DNA from: JADJNW01 sp046314415
Lineage (GTDB): Bacteria > Bacteroidota > Bacteroidia > Chitinophagales > Saprospiraceae
DNA: 10,544 nt
NCBI GenBank assembly: GCA_046314415.1
Contig: JBKBWT010000222.1
Coordinates: 1-10,544, forward strand
Reading direction: 5' to 3'
The notes under the pieces are model-generated. The model worked only from the letters and a program-made list of their open reading frames with translations. It made no database searches and was not told where the DNA came from. Below are positions 1 to 5,218 of the stretch, piece by piece. The number at the start of each line of letters is the position of its first letter. Positions within the stretch are counted from its first letter, which is position 1. The position numbers and the translations under genes are program-made.

Positions 1-110
1 TGAAACACCGTATTTACCTCGCTGCTCTCCAAGCTGCCTGGGACAAACTTGCTCAGCTTAAAGGTCATACTGTCAATGAACTCAATTTTCAAAATTTATG
101 CGCTGCGTAA
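1..110 (+). CDS. C-terminal fragment of an unidentified protein (5' end outside window)
   Basis: Reading from base 3, 35 codons stay open until a TAA at 108-110. The peptide begins KHRIYLAALQAAW and ends NELNFQNLCAA. The other two plus-strand frames meet stops at base 1 and near base 58, and this frame has an amphipathic, protein-like composition, so it is probably the true tail of a gene entering from the left. I do not recognise the family. A transposase tail is possible, but no terminal inverted repeat is visible after the stop, so that remains a guess. The next gene starts 100 bp downstream on the same strand. Confidence 0.45.
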   Translation, partial: KHRIYLAALQAAWDKLAQLKGHTVNELNFQNLCAA

Positions 111-173
111 TATCAGTTATATAAATAGTAGCGTGCGTGTATTTTTAAAATATGCCGTTTCTTTTTATTAAAA

Positions 174-181
174 TAATTTAG
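174..181 (+). promoter_or_regulatory. Possible -7 element for the M14 peptidase gene
   Basis: TAATTTAG matches the Bacteroidota -7 consensus TAnnTTTG at all but one fixed position and lies 29 bp before the peptidase ATG, which would give a leader of roughly 20 nt. There is no convincing TTG-type -33 box at the expected 19-21 bp spacing, and the region is A+T-rich, so a chance match is possible. Confidence 0.25.
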
Positions 182-210
182 CAAAACATCATATTTAAAA
201 CCTATATTCA

Positions 211-2742
211 ATGTTAAAGCGATTTATAATTACCGGAATAGTCCTATTTACAGGCATTCTAGCCTTTGCGCAATTAAAATCACCGGATGACTTTTTCCCG
301 CATAAGCGCGGTGAAAATTTTACTCCGCATTATATGCTGGTGGATTATTTTGAGCATGTGGCGGCGAATAGCCCGTATGTAAAATTGACGCAGTACGGCT
401 TGACCAATGAAAAACGCCCGCTTTTACTGGCAGCCATTTCTACCCCGGAAAATCTGGCACGTTTGGATGAAATTCGCCAGAACAACCTGCGCCGCACGGG
501 CTTGGTGAATGGTCAGCCAACCAATGAAAATATTGCCTTTGTATGGCTGGGTTTCAGCATTCACGGCAACGAAGCGGCTGGCTCCGAGGCGGCTCCGCAA
601 GTGTTGTACGAATTGGTGGATCCGAATAATGCGACGACGAAAGAATGGCTCAAGAACACGATCGTATTGATTGATCCTGCCGAAAACCCCGATGGTTATT
701 CGCGTTATGCCGAGTGGTATCGCCGTTATGCCACTACCATCATGGACCCTAATCCGAATGCCTACGAGCATCTGGAGCCTTGGCCCGGCGGTCGCGTGAA
801 TCATTATTTATTCGATCTCAACCGCGACTGGGCTTGGCAAACGCAGGTGGAATCGCAGCAACGCATGAAAATTTATCATGATTGGATGCCGCACGTCGTG
901 GCGGATATTCACGAGCAGGGCGCCAACGAGCCTTACTATTTTGCACCGGCAGCACAGCCTTATCATAAATTGATTACGCCGTTTCAGCGCGATTTTCAGG
1001 TTGAAATCGGCAAAAATCACGCGAAATATTTTGACCAGAATGATTGGTTGTACTTCACTAAAGAGCGGTTTGACCTGCTATATCCAAGTTACGGCGACAC
1101 CTACCCAACGTACAGCGGCGCCGTGGGCATGACGTATGAGCAAGGCGGTGGCGGACGCGGTGGACGCGGTATTATTATTGAAAATAGTGATACGTTGACC
1201 CTGCTCGATCGTGTATTACATCATAAAACAACTGCGATTTCGACCGTAGAAGTCGCTTCTAAAAATGCGCAGCGGCTGGTGCAAAATTTTGTGGATTTTT
1301 ATAATAAAGCCCGCAATGGTCAAATCGGCGAGTATAAAACCTTCATTATCAAAGGCTCCAATCCACAAGGACGGTTGAAGTCGTTGACCAATTTATTAGA
1401 TAAAAATTTTATTAAATATGGTCGTGCCGGAAAATCTGGTCAGTTGAAAGCTTTTGATTATCAAACCGGCAAGGAAATTACAATTAAAGTAGAAGAGAAT
1501 GATTTGATTATCAATACCTTCCAAACGAAATCGGTATTGGCGCATATTTTATTTGAACCCCAAACCGAGGTGGTAGATTCGGTTACTTATGATATCACTG
1601 CCTGGTCGCTGCCTTACGCATATGGCTTGGAAGCGTACGCCTCGCGCGATCGTTTTGATGGACAAAGTGGGTATAATTTTACAACTTATAATAATAATCT
1701 GGCTAGTATTCAAAATCCTTATGCCTACGTAGCCGCCTGGAATTCAATGAGTAATGCCCGATTTTTAGGTACTTTATTACAAAAGAATGTAAAGGTACGC
1801 TATGCAGTAGAAGCCTTTGAAGTAGAAGGGCAAAAATATGCACCTGGCACGCTGGTCATTACCGGGGCGGACAATCGCAAGATGCCTGATTTTGCGCGCC
1901 TTGTCACGGAAGCAGCACAGCAGCATCAGCAGGAAATTCGCGCGGTACAAACCGGCTTTGTCAGCAATGGCAAGGATTTTGGCTCGGATGTGTACAGCAT
2001 TGTTGAGAAGCCGAAAGTGGCAATTTTGGGTGGTGAAGGCACGTATAATAATTCATTTGGGCAATTGTGGTATTACTTCGAACAGGATTTACAATATCCG
2101 GTCACCGTTATTCCGGCGCAAAACTTCGCGCGCATGAATTTGAATGATTTTAATTTGCTTATCATAACAGAGGGTAGTTATAATATCAATGATGCGCTGG
2201 CAGATAAACTCAATACCTGGCTCAACAGTGGCGGCAGAATGATCGCCATCGGCGCTGCGCTGCAATCGCTCGAAGACAAGCGGGGCTTCAACCTCAGCAA
2301 ATATGCAGTGGACGATGACAAGAGTGCTGCCGAAAAAGCCGAGAAAAAGGCTGAACTCGACCATCGTTTTGATCCCTTCGCCGGACAGGAACGCCGTTAT
2401 ATCATGGAAGATATTCCAGGGGCTATTTTTAAAGTAAAGGTGGACAATACCCACCCGCTGGGCTTTGGTCTGCCGGATTATTATTTTACTTTGAAAACAG
2501 GTAATCTGAGCTATCAACCATTGAAAAATGCCTGGAATGTGGGCACAATCGGTGAGAATATGCAATATGTAGGTTTCGTGGGTTCCAAAGCAAAAGATAT
2601 GGTTAAAAATTCTTTTGTATTTGCGGTACAGGATAAAGGGCAAGGTAGCGTGACTTATTTTGTGGATAATCCTTTATTCCGCTCATTTTGGGAAAATGGT
2701 AAGTTTTTATTTAGTAATGCGGTGTTTTTTGTAGGGAATTAA
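211..2742 (+). CDS. Secreted M14-family zinc carboxypeptidase-like metallopeptidase
   Basis: An 843-residue exported metallopeptidase predicted to cleave peptides in the periplasm or outside the cell. Residues 1-20 form a signal peptide (basic start, hydrophobic core, FAFA-like end before Gln21). The M14 catalytic domain covers about 30-350. It shows the HxxE zinc motif in HGNE (His118, Glu121), the third zinc ligand in ADIHEQG (His234), an NRDW segment (Arg205) matching the substrate-binding Asn-Arg region of carboxypeptidase A, and the catalytic Glu in TYEQGG (Glu310). A Gly/Arg-rich loop follows at 312-320. Residues 600-685 resemble a class-I glutamine amidotransferase-like fold (KPKVAILGGEG, then LLIITEGSYN), an arrangement known in large Bacteroidota M14 proteins. 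All key residues are present, so it should be active; the substrate cannot be read. ATG at 211 is chosen because it leads directly into the signal peptide. No Shine-Dalgarno is seen. It is transcribed alone and ends at a shared terminator. Confidence 0.93.
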   Translation: MLKRFIITGIVLFTGILAFAQLKSPDDFFPHKRGENFTPHYMLVDYFEHVAANSPYVKLTQYGLTNEKRPLLLAAISTPENLARLDEIRQNNLRRTGLVNGQPTNENIAFVWLGFSIHGNEAAGSEAAPQVLYELVDPNNATTKEWLKNTIVLIDPAENPDGYSRYAEWYRRYATTIMDPNPNAYEHLEPWPGGRVNHYLFDLNRDWAWQTQVESQQRMKIYHDWMPHVVADIHEQGANEPYYFAPAAQPYHKLITPFQRDFQVEIGKNHAKYFDQNDWLYFTKERFDLLYPSYGDTYPTYSGAVGMTYEQGGGGRGGRGIIIENSDTLTLLDRVLHHKTTAISTVEVASKNAQRLVQNFVDFYNKARNGQIGEYKTFIIKGSNPQGRLKSLTNLLDKNFIKYGRAGKSGQLKAFDYQTGKEITIKVEENDLIINTFQTKSVLAHILFEPQTEVVDSVTYDITAWSLPYAYGLEAYASRDRFDGQSGYNFTTYNNNLASIQNPYAYVAAWNSMSNARFLGTLLQKNVKVRYAVEAFEVEGQKYAPGTLVITGADNRKMPDFARLVTEAAQQHQQEIRAVQTGFVSNGKDFGSDVYSIVEKPKVAILGGEGTYNNSFGQLWYYFEQDLQYPVTVIPAQNFARMNLNDFNLLIITEGSYNINDALADKLNTWLNSGGRMIAIGAALQSLEDKRGFNLSKYAVDDDKSAAEKAEKKAELDHRFDPFAGQERRYIMEDIPGAIFKVKVDNTHPLGFGLPDYYFTLKTGNLSYQPLKNAWNVGTIGENMQYVGFVGSKAKDMVKNSFVFAVQDKGQGSVTYFVDNPLFRSFWENGKFLFSNAVFFVGN

Positions 2743-2766
2743 TATGTTATTGTGTTATAATAAAAA

Positions 2767-2800
2767 AGCTGCAACATCTCAAGTAGGAGGCGTTGCAGCT
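2767..2800. terminator. Bidirectional rho-independent terminator between convergent genes
   Basis: A perfect 9-bp stem (AGCTGCAAC at 2767-2775 with GTTGCAGCT at 2792-2800) encloses a 16-nt loop. On the plus strand it is followed by a T-rich stretch (cttattttt). On the minus strand the stem runs straight into a T tract, because AAAAAA lies at its left side. It lies 24 bp after the peptidase stop and 20 bp after the DUF2752 stop, so it can end both converging transcripts. Confidence 0.85.
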
Positions 2801-2820
2801 CTTATTTTTGGCAGGTTTAT

Positions 2821-3135
2821 TTAATTTCGTACGCGTTTGAGATCGCGCAAAAACCACCGCAGCCATAGCCATGCCAATAATGGAAAGACCAGAAAGCTGA
2901 GCGGATTGAAATAATACGCGTCCAAAAACTCGAAGTGAATCAAGTGCATCATAGCTCGCGTCATGCCGCAGCCATAGCACTCCAAATCAAACAATAAAAC
3001 CGACACACACATGGGTTTGCCGTTGTCGAAAAAATCAGACGGCAACGCCAATAACACGATTGGAACTATGATAAAAAAGCACAGCCGCAGCCATGCCAAC
3101 GCTTTGTTAGAGCGTTGGGTTGTAGTCACTTCCAT
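2821..3135 (-). CDS. DUF2752 small membrane protein
   Basis: A 104-residue inner-membrane protein of the DUF2752 family, whose function is unknown. The family signature is clear: Cys43, then CYGCGMTRA at 53-61 with a CxxC pair (Cys53, Cys56) and the conserved GMTR. Hydrophobic segments lie at about 15-33 and 75-96, so both termini are probably on the same side with the cysteine motif between them. The paired cysteines suggest metal binding or a disulfide, which is inference only. The ATG at 3133-3135 lies inside the end of the TM2 gene, giving a 29-base overlap in a different frame, so the two are almost certainly co-transcribed and probably translationally coupled. Genes for TM2 and DUF2752 proteins are often neighbours in Bacteroidota. 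The gene ends at the shared terminator. Confidence 0.9.
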   Translation of the reverse strand: MEVTTTQRSNKALAWLRLCFFIIVPIVLLALPSDFFDNGKPMCVSVLLFDLECYGCGMTRAMMHLIHFEFLDAYYFNPLSFLVFPLLAWLWLRWFLRDLKRVRN

Positions 3136-3592
3136 CTGCCGGTTTTAAATCGCCCGTGATAATACGGATAAGGTCAATCAATGCCCAGATACCGCAGCCA
3201 CCCAGCGTAAGCAACTGAATGATACCAATAGTAGTGTAGCCCAGGTAAAAACGGTGAATACCAAGCGCTCCAATGAAAACTGCAAGCAACAATGCCGTGA
3301 GTTGGCTTTTGGGAGCACCCGCCGCATCGGCTTTGCGCATTTCTTTTTTGATTTTCTTTTGCGCCAGCTTCAACGCTACGGTTTCTTTCAGCGTCAATTT
3401 CTTGCCGGTCAGTTCTTTGACTTGTTTAGGTGTCAGATTCAAAAACTGCTCTGCGTTCAAGCCTTCCACACCCGGAATATTTACTTCGTATTTAGCTTCA
3501 GTGGTAGCTGTACCATTTACAATTGCAAAAGAAGTGGTAGATACGCTGATTAGCAGCAGTACCATCAAAGAAATTTGGAAAATTCGCTTCAT
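3107..3592 (-). CDS. TM2-domain membrane protein with N-terminal signal segment
   Basis: A 161-residue protein of unknown function. Residues 1-22 are a signal peptide or first membrane anchor. Residues about 45-90 form a charged helical stretch (LTPKQVKELTGKKLTLKE, then KLAQKKIKKEM) of a kind often placed before the TM2 domain in Bacteroidota. The TM2 domain occupies about 97-150, with two membrane helices (about 97-117 and 120-146) joined by the characteristic GIHRFYLGY turn (111-119), a GGCGIWALIDLI segment and the trailing DLKPADGSDYNP tail. ATG at 3590-3592 is supported by the signal sequence directly after it. It is first gene of a two-gene operon; the DUF2752 start is embedded in its last codons. 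A possible -7 element lies at 3709-3716, and two hairpin repeats occupy its presumed leader. Confidence 0.92.
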   Translation of the reverse strand: MKRIFQISLMVLLLISVSTTSFAIVNGTATTEAKYEVNIPGVEGLNAEQFLNLTPKQVKELTGKKLTLKETVALKLAQKKIKKEMRKADAAGAPKSQLTALLLAVFIGALGIHRFYLGYTTIGIIQLLTLGGCGIWALIDLIRIITGDLKPADGSDYNPTL

Positions 3593-3619
3593 TTCAACTT
3601 AAGTTTTGAAAAACAATTG

Positions 3620-3684
3620 CCTACTCTGTGAGCTTTTCGGCTTCCGCTCCCCTACTCTATTGTGGGATTTTCGGGCATTCTCCC
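3620..3684. repeat. Two imperfect tandem repeats, each able to form a hairpin
   Basis: Two units lie head to tail upstream of the TM2 gene. Unit 1 (3620-3650) and unit 2 (3651-3683) both open with CCTACTCT, carry a central TTTTCGG and end in CTCC. In each unit a 4-bp stem surrounds the central part: GAGC (3630-3633) with GCTC (3646-3649), and GGGA (3664-3667) with TCCC (3681-3684). The stem sequences differ between units but pairing is kept. A second possible pairing, CGG with CCG, also exists in both. On the minus strand this region would lie in the TM2 mRNA leader, ending 28 nt before the start codon. I do not recognise it as a known RNA class. Confidence 0.5.
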
Positions 3685-3703
3685 GGTCGGTTTTATGCTT
3701 GAA

Positions 3704-3728
3704 ATTTGCCAAAATAATTTGATATGCC
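3704..3728 (-). promoter_or_regulatory. Putative promoter/regulatory element upstream of TM2, shared with the GNAT gene
   Basis: The plus-strand 14-mer ATTTGCCAAAATAA (3704-3717), followed after 6 bp by ATGCC, is repeated exactly before the acetyltransferase gene (4409-4422, ATGCC after 8 bp). Read on the minus strand it contains TATTTTGG, one mismatch from TAnnTTTG. As a promoter it would give a TM2 leader of about 110 nt that includes both hairpin repeats. No good -33 box is seen. Confidence 0.4.
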
Positions 3729-4094
3729 CGTCGGTCACGTGCATTTTTGGTAAGCAACAGCGAGAATTGAATTAGTATTAATAAGCTAGCGCAACAAAAT
3801 TAAACACCTTTTCGCAATCATGCTTAAGCTTGACTCATATTTTGTTTTTTCTCAATAATACAACATTCAGTTCACAAGCAAGCAAGACGGTAGTTGCATC
3901 TATTTGGGTTGGAAAAACAATAAAAAAAATTTTACACACCGCAGCAATATAAAGAATGACCTAACACAATAAGTATCTGAATAAATCCTATGTATTTATT
4001 CTCACACAAACCGCTGAATTACATTTAAATACAGATATAATTCGTATTAAATATTATATTATATAAAAAATTATTTAGTACAAAAATTATATCA

Positions 4095-4400
4095 TCATAC
4101 ATGAAAGCCCGGTGCTAAGAGCGGCTGGTATTCGGGATGACGTTTCATGTAACCCGCTACGTATGGGCACAGCGGCATTACTTTCAACTGTTGTGCCTGG
4201 GCATATTCCAAGCCCGTTTTGGCAAGCAAGGCGGCAATACCTTGTCCTTCCAGCGCCACGTCCACTTCCGTATGGGTAAAAATAATGCGATCACCGGCGA
4301 GCATATATTCCACTACACCTTTATGTCCATTTACTTGTATTTCAAAGCGTTTGCGGTCGGTATTGTGGTGTACTTCCAGGGATGTATGGTCAATTTGCAT
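4095..4400 (-). CDS. Small GNAT-like N-acetyltransferase (YjdJ / NATD1 type)
   Basis: A 101-residue protein of the short GNAT-related family (Pfam N-acetyltransferase PF14542, COG2388), which binds acetyl-CoA; physiological acceptors are generally unknown. The whole domain is visible in order: VHHNTDRKRFEIQVNG near the start, the VVEYML strand, FTHTEVD (41-47), the acetyl-CoA loop LEGQGIA (50-56), then LKVMPLCPYVAGYMKRHPEY (72-91) with the conserved Cys-Pro. The length is that of the family. The frame is open upstream to a TTG at 4454, but the ATG at 4398-4400 is preferred: the family homology begins there, and the extra 18 residues look unstructured and cover the presumed promoter. It is divergent from the small membrane protein gene and probably a single-gene unit, cytoplasmic. 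Confidence 0.9.
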   Translation of the reverse strand: MQIDHTSLEVHHNTDRKRFEIQVNGHKGVVEYMLAGDRIIFTHTEVDVALEGQGIAALLAKTGLEYAQAQQLKVMPLCPYVAGYMKRHPEYQPLLAPGFHV

Positions 4401-4408
4401 ATTTGAAT

Positions 4409-4435
4409 ATTTGCCAAAATAACAATTTAAATGCC
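4409..4435 (-). promoter_or_regulatory. Putative promoter/regulatory element of the GNAT gene (copy of the TM2 element)
   Basis: This holds the same 14-mer (4409-4422) found upstream of TM2, with ATGCC at 4431-4435. On the minus strand it reads TATTTTGG at 4414-4421, seven of eight bases in line with TAnnTTTG allowing one mismatch. It lies only 9 bp from the preferred ATG, so as a promoter it would produce a very short leader. Alternatively it is an operator. No TTG box is found at the usual distance. Confidence 0.4.
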
Positions 4436-4445
4436 ATTGAGTTTT

Positions 4446-4463
4446 AGGTGACAAAAATCACCT
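4446..4463. promoter_or_regulatory. CRP/FNR-like palindrome in a divergent promoter region
   Basis: AGGTGA-N6-TCACCT is a perfect inverted repeat. Its core GTGA-N6-TCAC matches the half-sites and spacing of CRP-family operators (TGTGA-N6-TCACA). It sits between the divergent acetyltransferase and small membrane protein genes. Measured from the putative -7 boxes, its centre (4454.5) falls roughly 45 bp upstream of the expected minus-strand transcript start and roughly 66 bp upstream of the plus-strand one, both reasonable positions for activation. Neither promoter has a clear -33 box, which would fit activator dependence. A short hairpin without regulatory function is the alternative. Confidence 0.4.
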
Positions 4464-4506
4464 TTCATGAGTGGCAATCGTCATGTGGCAGGTTCAGCAG
4501 GGGCTG

Positions 4507-4514
4507 TAATTTTG
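4507..4514 (+). promoter_or_regulatory. -7 promoter element of the 74-residue membrane protein gene
   Basis: TAATTTTG matches all fixed positions of the Bacteroidota -7 consensus TAnnTTTG and lies 31 bp before the ATG at 4546, giving an expected leader of about 25 nt. The -33 region lacks a TTG at the normal spacing; the upstream palindrome at 4446-4463 may compensate. Confidence 0.4.
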
Positions 4515-4545
4515 ATTGCATTAAACAACAAAAAAAATTATTGCC

Positions 4546-4770
4546 ATGAAAGCATTCGAATTGAGCCTGGGTACCGTGATTTTACGGTTTTATCTAATGA
4601 TGCTGATTGTAATTGCTGCCGGGTTTATCGGGCAGTGGTGGTTAGCGGTGTTAGCTTTACCTGTATTCCTGAGCATTATGGCTGGTATTACTTTTTCCGG
4701 CAAACGTAAACAGGAAGCAACGATCAAAGAAATGTCCAGAACAGACCAAGTTGATAAAAAAGCTGTATAA
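4546..4770 (+). CDS. Small hydrophobic membrane protein, function unknown
   Basis: A 74-residue protein I cannot assign to a named family. Residues about 10-54 are almost entirely hydrophobic and fit two membrane helices separated by a short GQWW turn (residues 29-32): about 10-28 and 33-50. A basic patch GKRKQ follows at 52-56, and the tail is polar and charged (KEMSRTDQVDKK), probably cytoplasmic. Support for a real gene: perfect -7 element 31 bp upstream, ATG with an A-rich upstream stretch, and a strong terminator 20 bp past the stop. It is divergent from the acetyltransferase gene across 145 bp and is likely monocistronic. Function cannot be read from the sequence. Confidence 0.72.
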   Translation: MKAFELSLGTVILRFYLMMLIVIAAGFIGQWWLAVLALPVFLSIMAGITFSGKRKQEATIKEMSRTDQVDKKAV

Positions 4771-4790
4771 TTTATTTATTTTAAATGACG

Positions 4791-4832
4791 AATGGAGTGA
4801 AATCAGCGTTGTGATTTTCACTCCATTTTTTT
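4791..4832 (+). terminator. Rho-independent terminator after the small membrane protein gene
   Basis: The left arm AATGGAGTGAAATCA (4791-4805) pairs with TGATTTTCACTCCATT (4812-4827) around a 6-nt loop, with one bulged T, and runs directly into a T tract ending at 4832. It lies 20 bp after the stop codon. Confidence 0.9.
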
Positions 4833-4892
4833 ATTTTCCAAAGTACACTTGTGGAGTAAAACATATGTTAAAAAATTTTTTTTGCAAAAAAC

Positions 4893-4924
4893 TTGCGCGG
4901 AATAGGTTAACTACGTTATTTTTG
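4893..4924 (+). promoter_or_regulatory. Promoter of the haloperoxidase/PAP2 gene
   Basis: TTG at 4893-4895 and TATTTTTG at 4917-4924 match the Bacteroidota -33 and -7 (TAnnTTTG) elements with a 21-bp spacer. This is the best promoter match in the window. Transcription would start near 4931, leaving about 290 nt of leader before the ATG at 5219. A 14-bp perfect palindrome TTTTTTGCAAAAAA (4878-4891) ends one base before the -33 box, and AATTG-ACG-CAATT (4942-4954) lies just after the expected start; either may be a regulator site. Confidence 0.6.
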
Positions 4925-4930
4925 TAGCAT

Positions 4931-5218
4931 AAACGTCGTAGAATTGACGCAATTGTTTATAAGTAGTTGATAATCAATGTCAGTTCAGACAAAGAGCTTG
5001 AGAAAAAACAATTCTGAGAGTTCCCTATCTACATCTTACTATCCCCTTCAATTTACGCTTATTTACGCACCAAATTAAATTGCTAATCCGAAGCAGGATA
5101 GTCTTATTAGTCATTCCCGTTTCCGAGAACCGATTATTGCAACTTGCACAGTTCACGCAGTTATACGTTGACTGCTGAATCATAGTTTCATTATTTTTCA
5201 TAATTAAACCATTTGTCC
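4931..5218 (+). other. Long 5' leader of the haloperoxidase gene
   Basis: If the promoter at 4893-4924 is used, these roughly 290 bases are transcribed but lie before the enzyme start. I see the inverted repeat AATTG/CAATT at 4942-4954, a 5-bp hairpin GCAGT/ACTGC at 5157-5175 with a 9-nt loop, a short direct repeat TTTACGC at 5052-5069, and a possible 33-codon ORF at 4977-5078. I do not recognise a known riboswitch. A second promoter closer to the gene cannot be excluded. Confidence 0.35.
4977..5078 (+). CDS. Possible 33-codon upstream ORF in the haloperoxidase leader
   Basis: ATG at 4977 opens a frame of 33 codons ending at TAA 5076-5078, inside the presumed leader and about 45 nt from the expected transcript start. 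The peptide begins MSVQTKSLRKNNSESS and ends in YYPLQFTLIYAPN. It is serine-rich with no domain, signal peptide or membrane segment that I recognise, and it has no Shine-Dalgarno. A frame this short can occur by chance, so this is a low-confidence call. Confidence 0.18.
   Translation: MSVQTKSLRKNNSESSLSTSYYPLQFTLIYAPN

Larger units (their letters stand above)
3593..4094. other. Intergenic region of about 500 bp, no gene called
   Basis: The part next to TM2 (3593-3730) contains the tandem hairpin repeats and a putative promoter element. From about 3740 to 4094 the sequence becomes strongly A+T-rich and I find no credible coding frame; the longest readable frames are a few dozen codons without protein-like features. 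Two weak hairpins, at 3979-4001 (8-bp stem GAATAAAT/ATTTATTC) and 4023-4052, have no G+C core and no T tract, so I do not call them terminators, although either could help end the acetyltransferase transcript arriving on the minus strand. A TAATTTTG sequence on the minus strand at 3795-3802 matches the -7 consensus but has no partner box at normal spacing. Confidence 0.6.

Noticed and set aside
1144..1170. Gly/Arg-rich repeat after the catalytic Glu of the M14 peptidase
   Set aside because: It is a short flexible loop next to the active site; glycine-rich sequence after TYEQGG is common in this family and not evidence of an insertion.
2089..2643. 184-codon minus-strand open frame inside the M14 peptidase gene
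   Set aside because: It lies antisense within a well-supported gene with complete catalytic motifs, and its translation shows no family features. It is a shadow frame.
2747..2980. 77-codon minus-strand frame overlapping the end of DUF2752
   Set aside because: It is out of frame with DUF2752, reads through the terminator hairpin, and has no recognisable features.
3254..3602. Plus-strand open frames of 99 and 109 codons opposite the TM2 gene
   Set aside because: They are antisense to a clear TM2-domain protein and have low-complexity, non-protein-like translations.
3979..4001. 8-bp A/T hairpin GAATAAAT/ATTTATTC as terminator of the acetyltransferase gene
   Set aside because: The stem has almost no G+C, there is no T tract, and it lies about 95 bp past the stop; such structures are expected by chance in this A+T-rich stretch.
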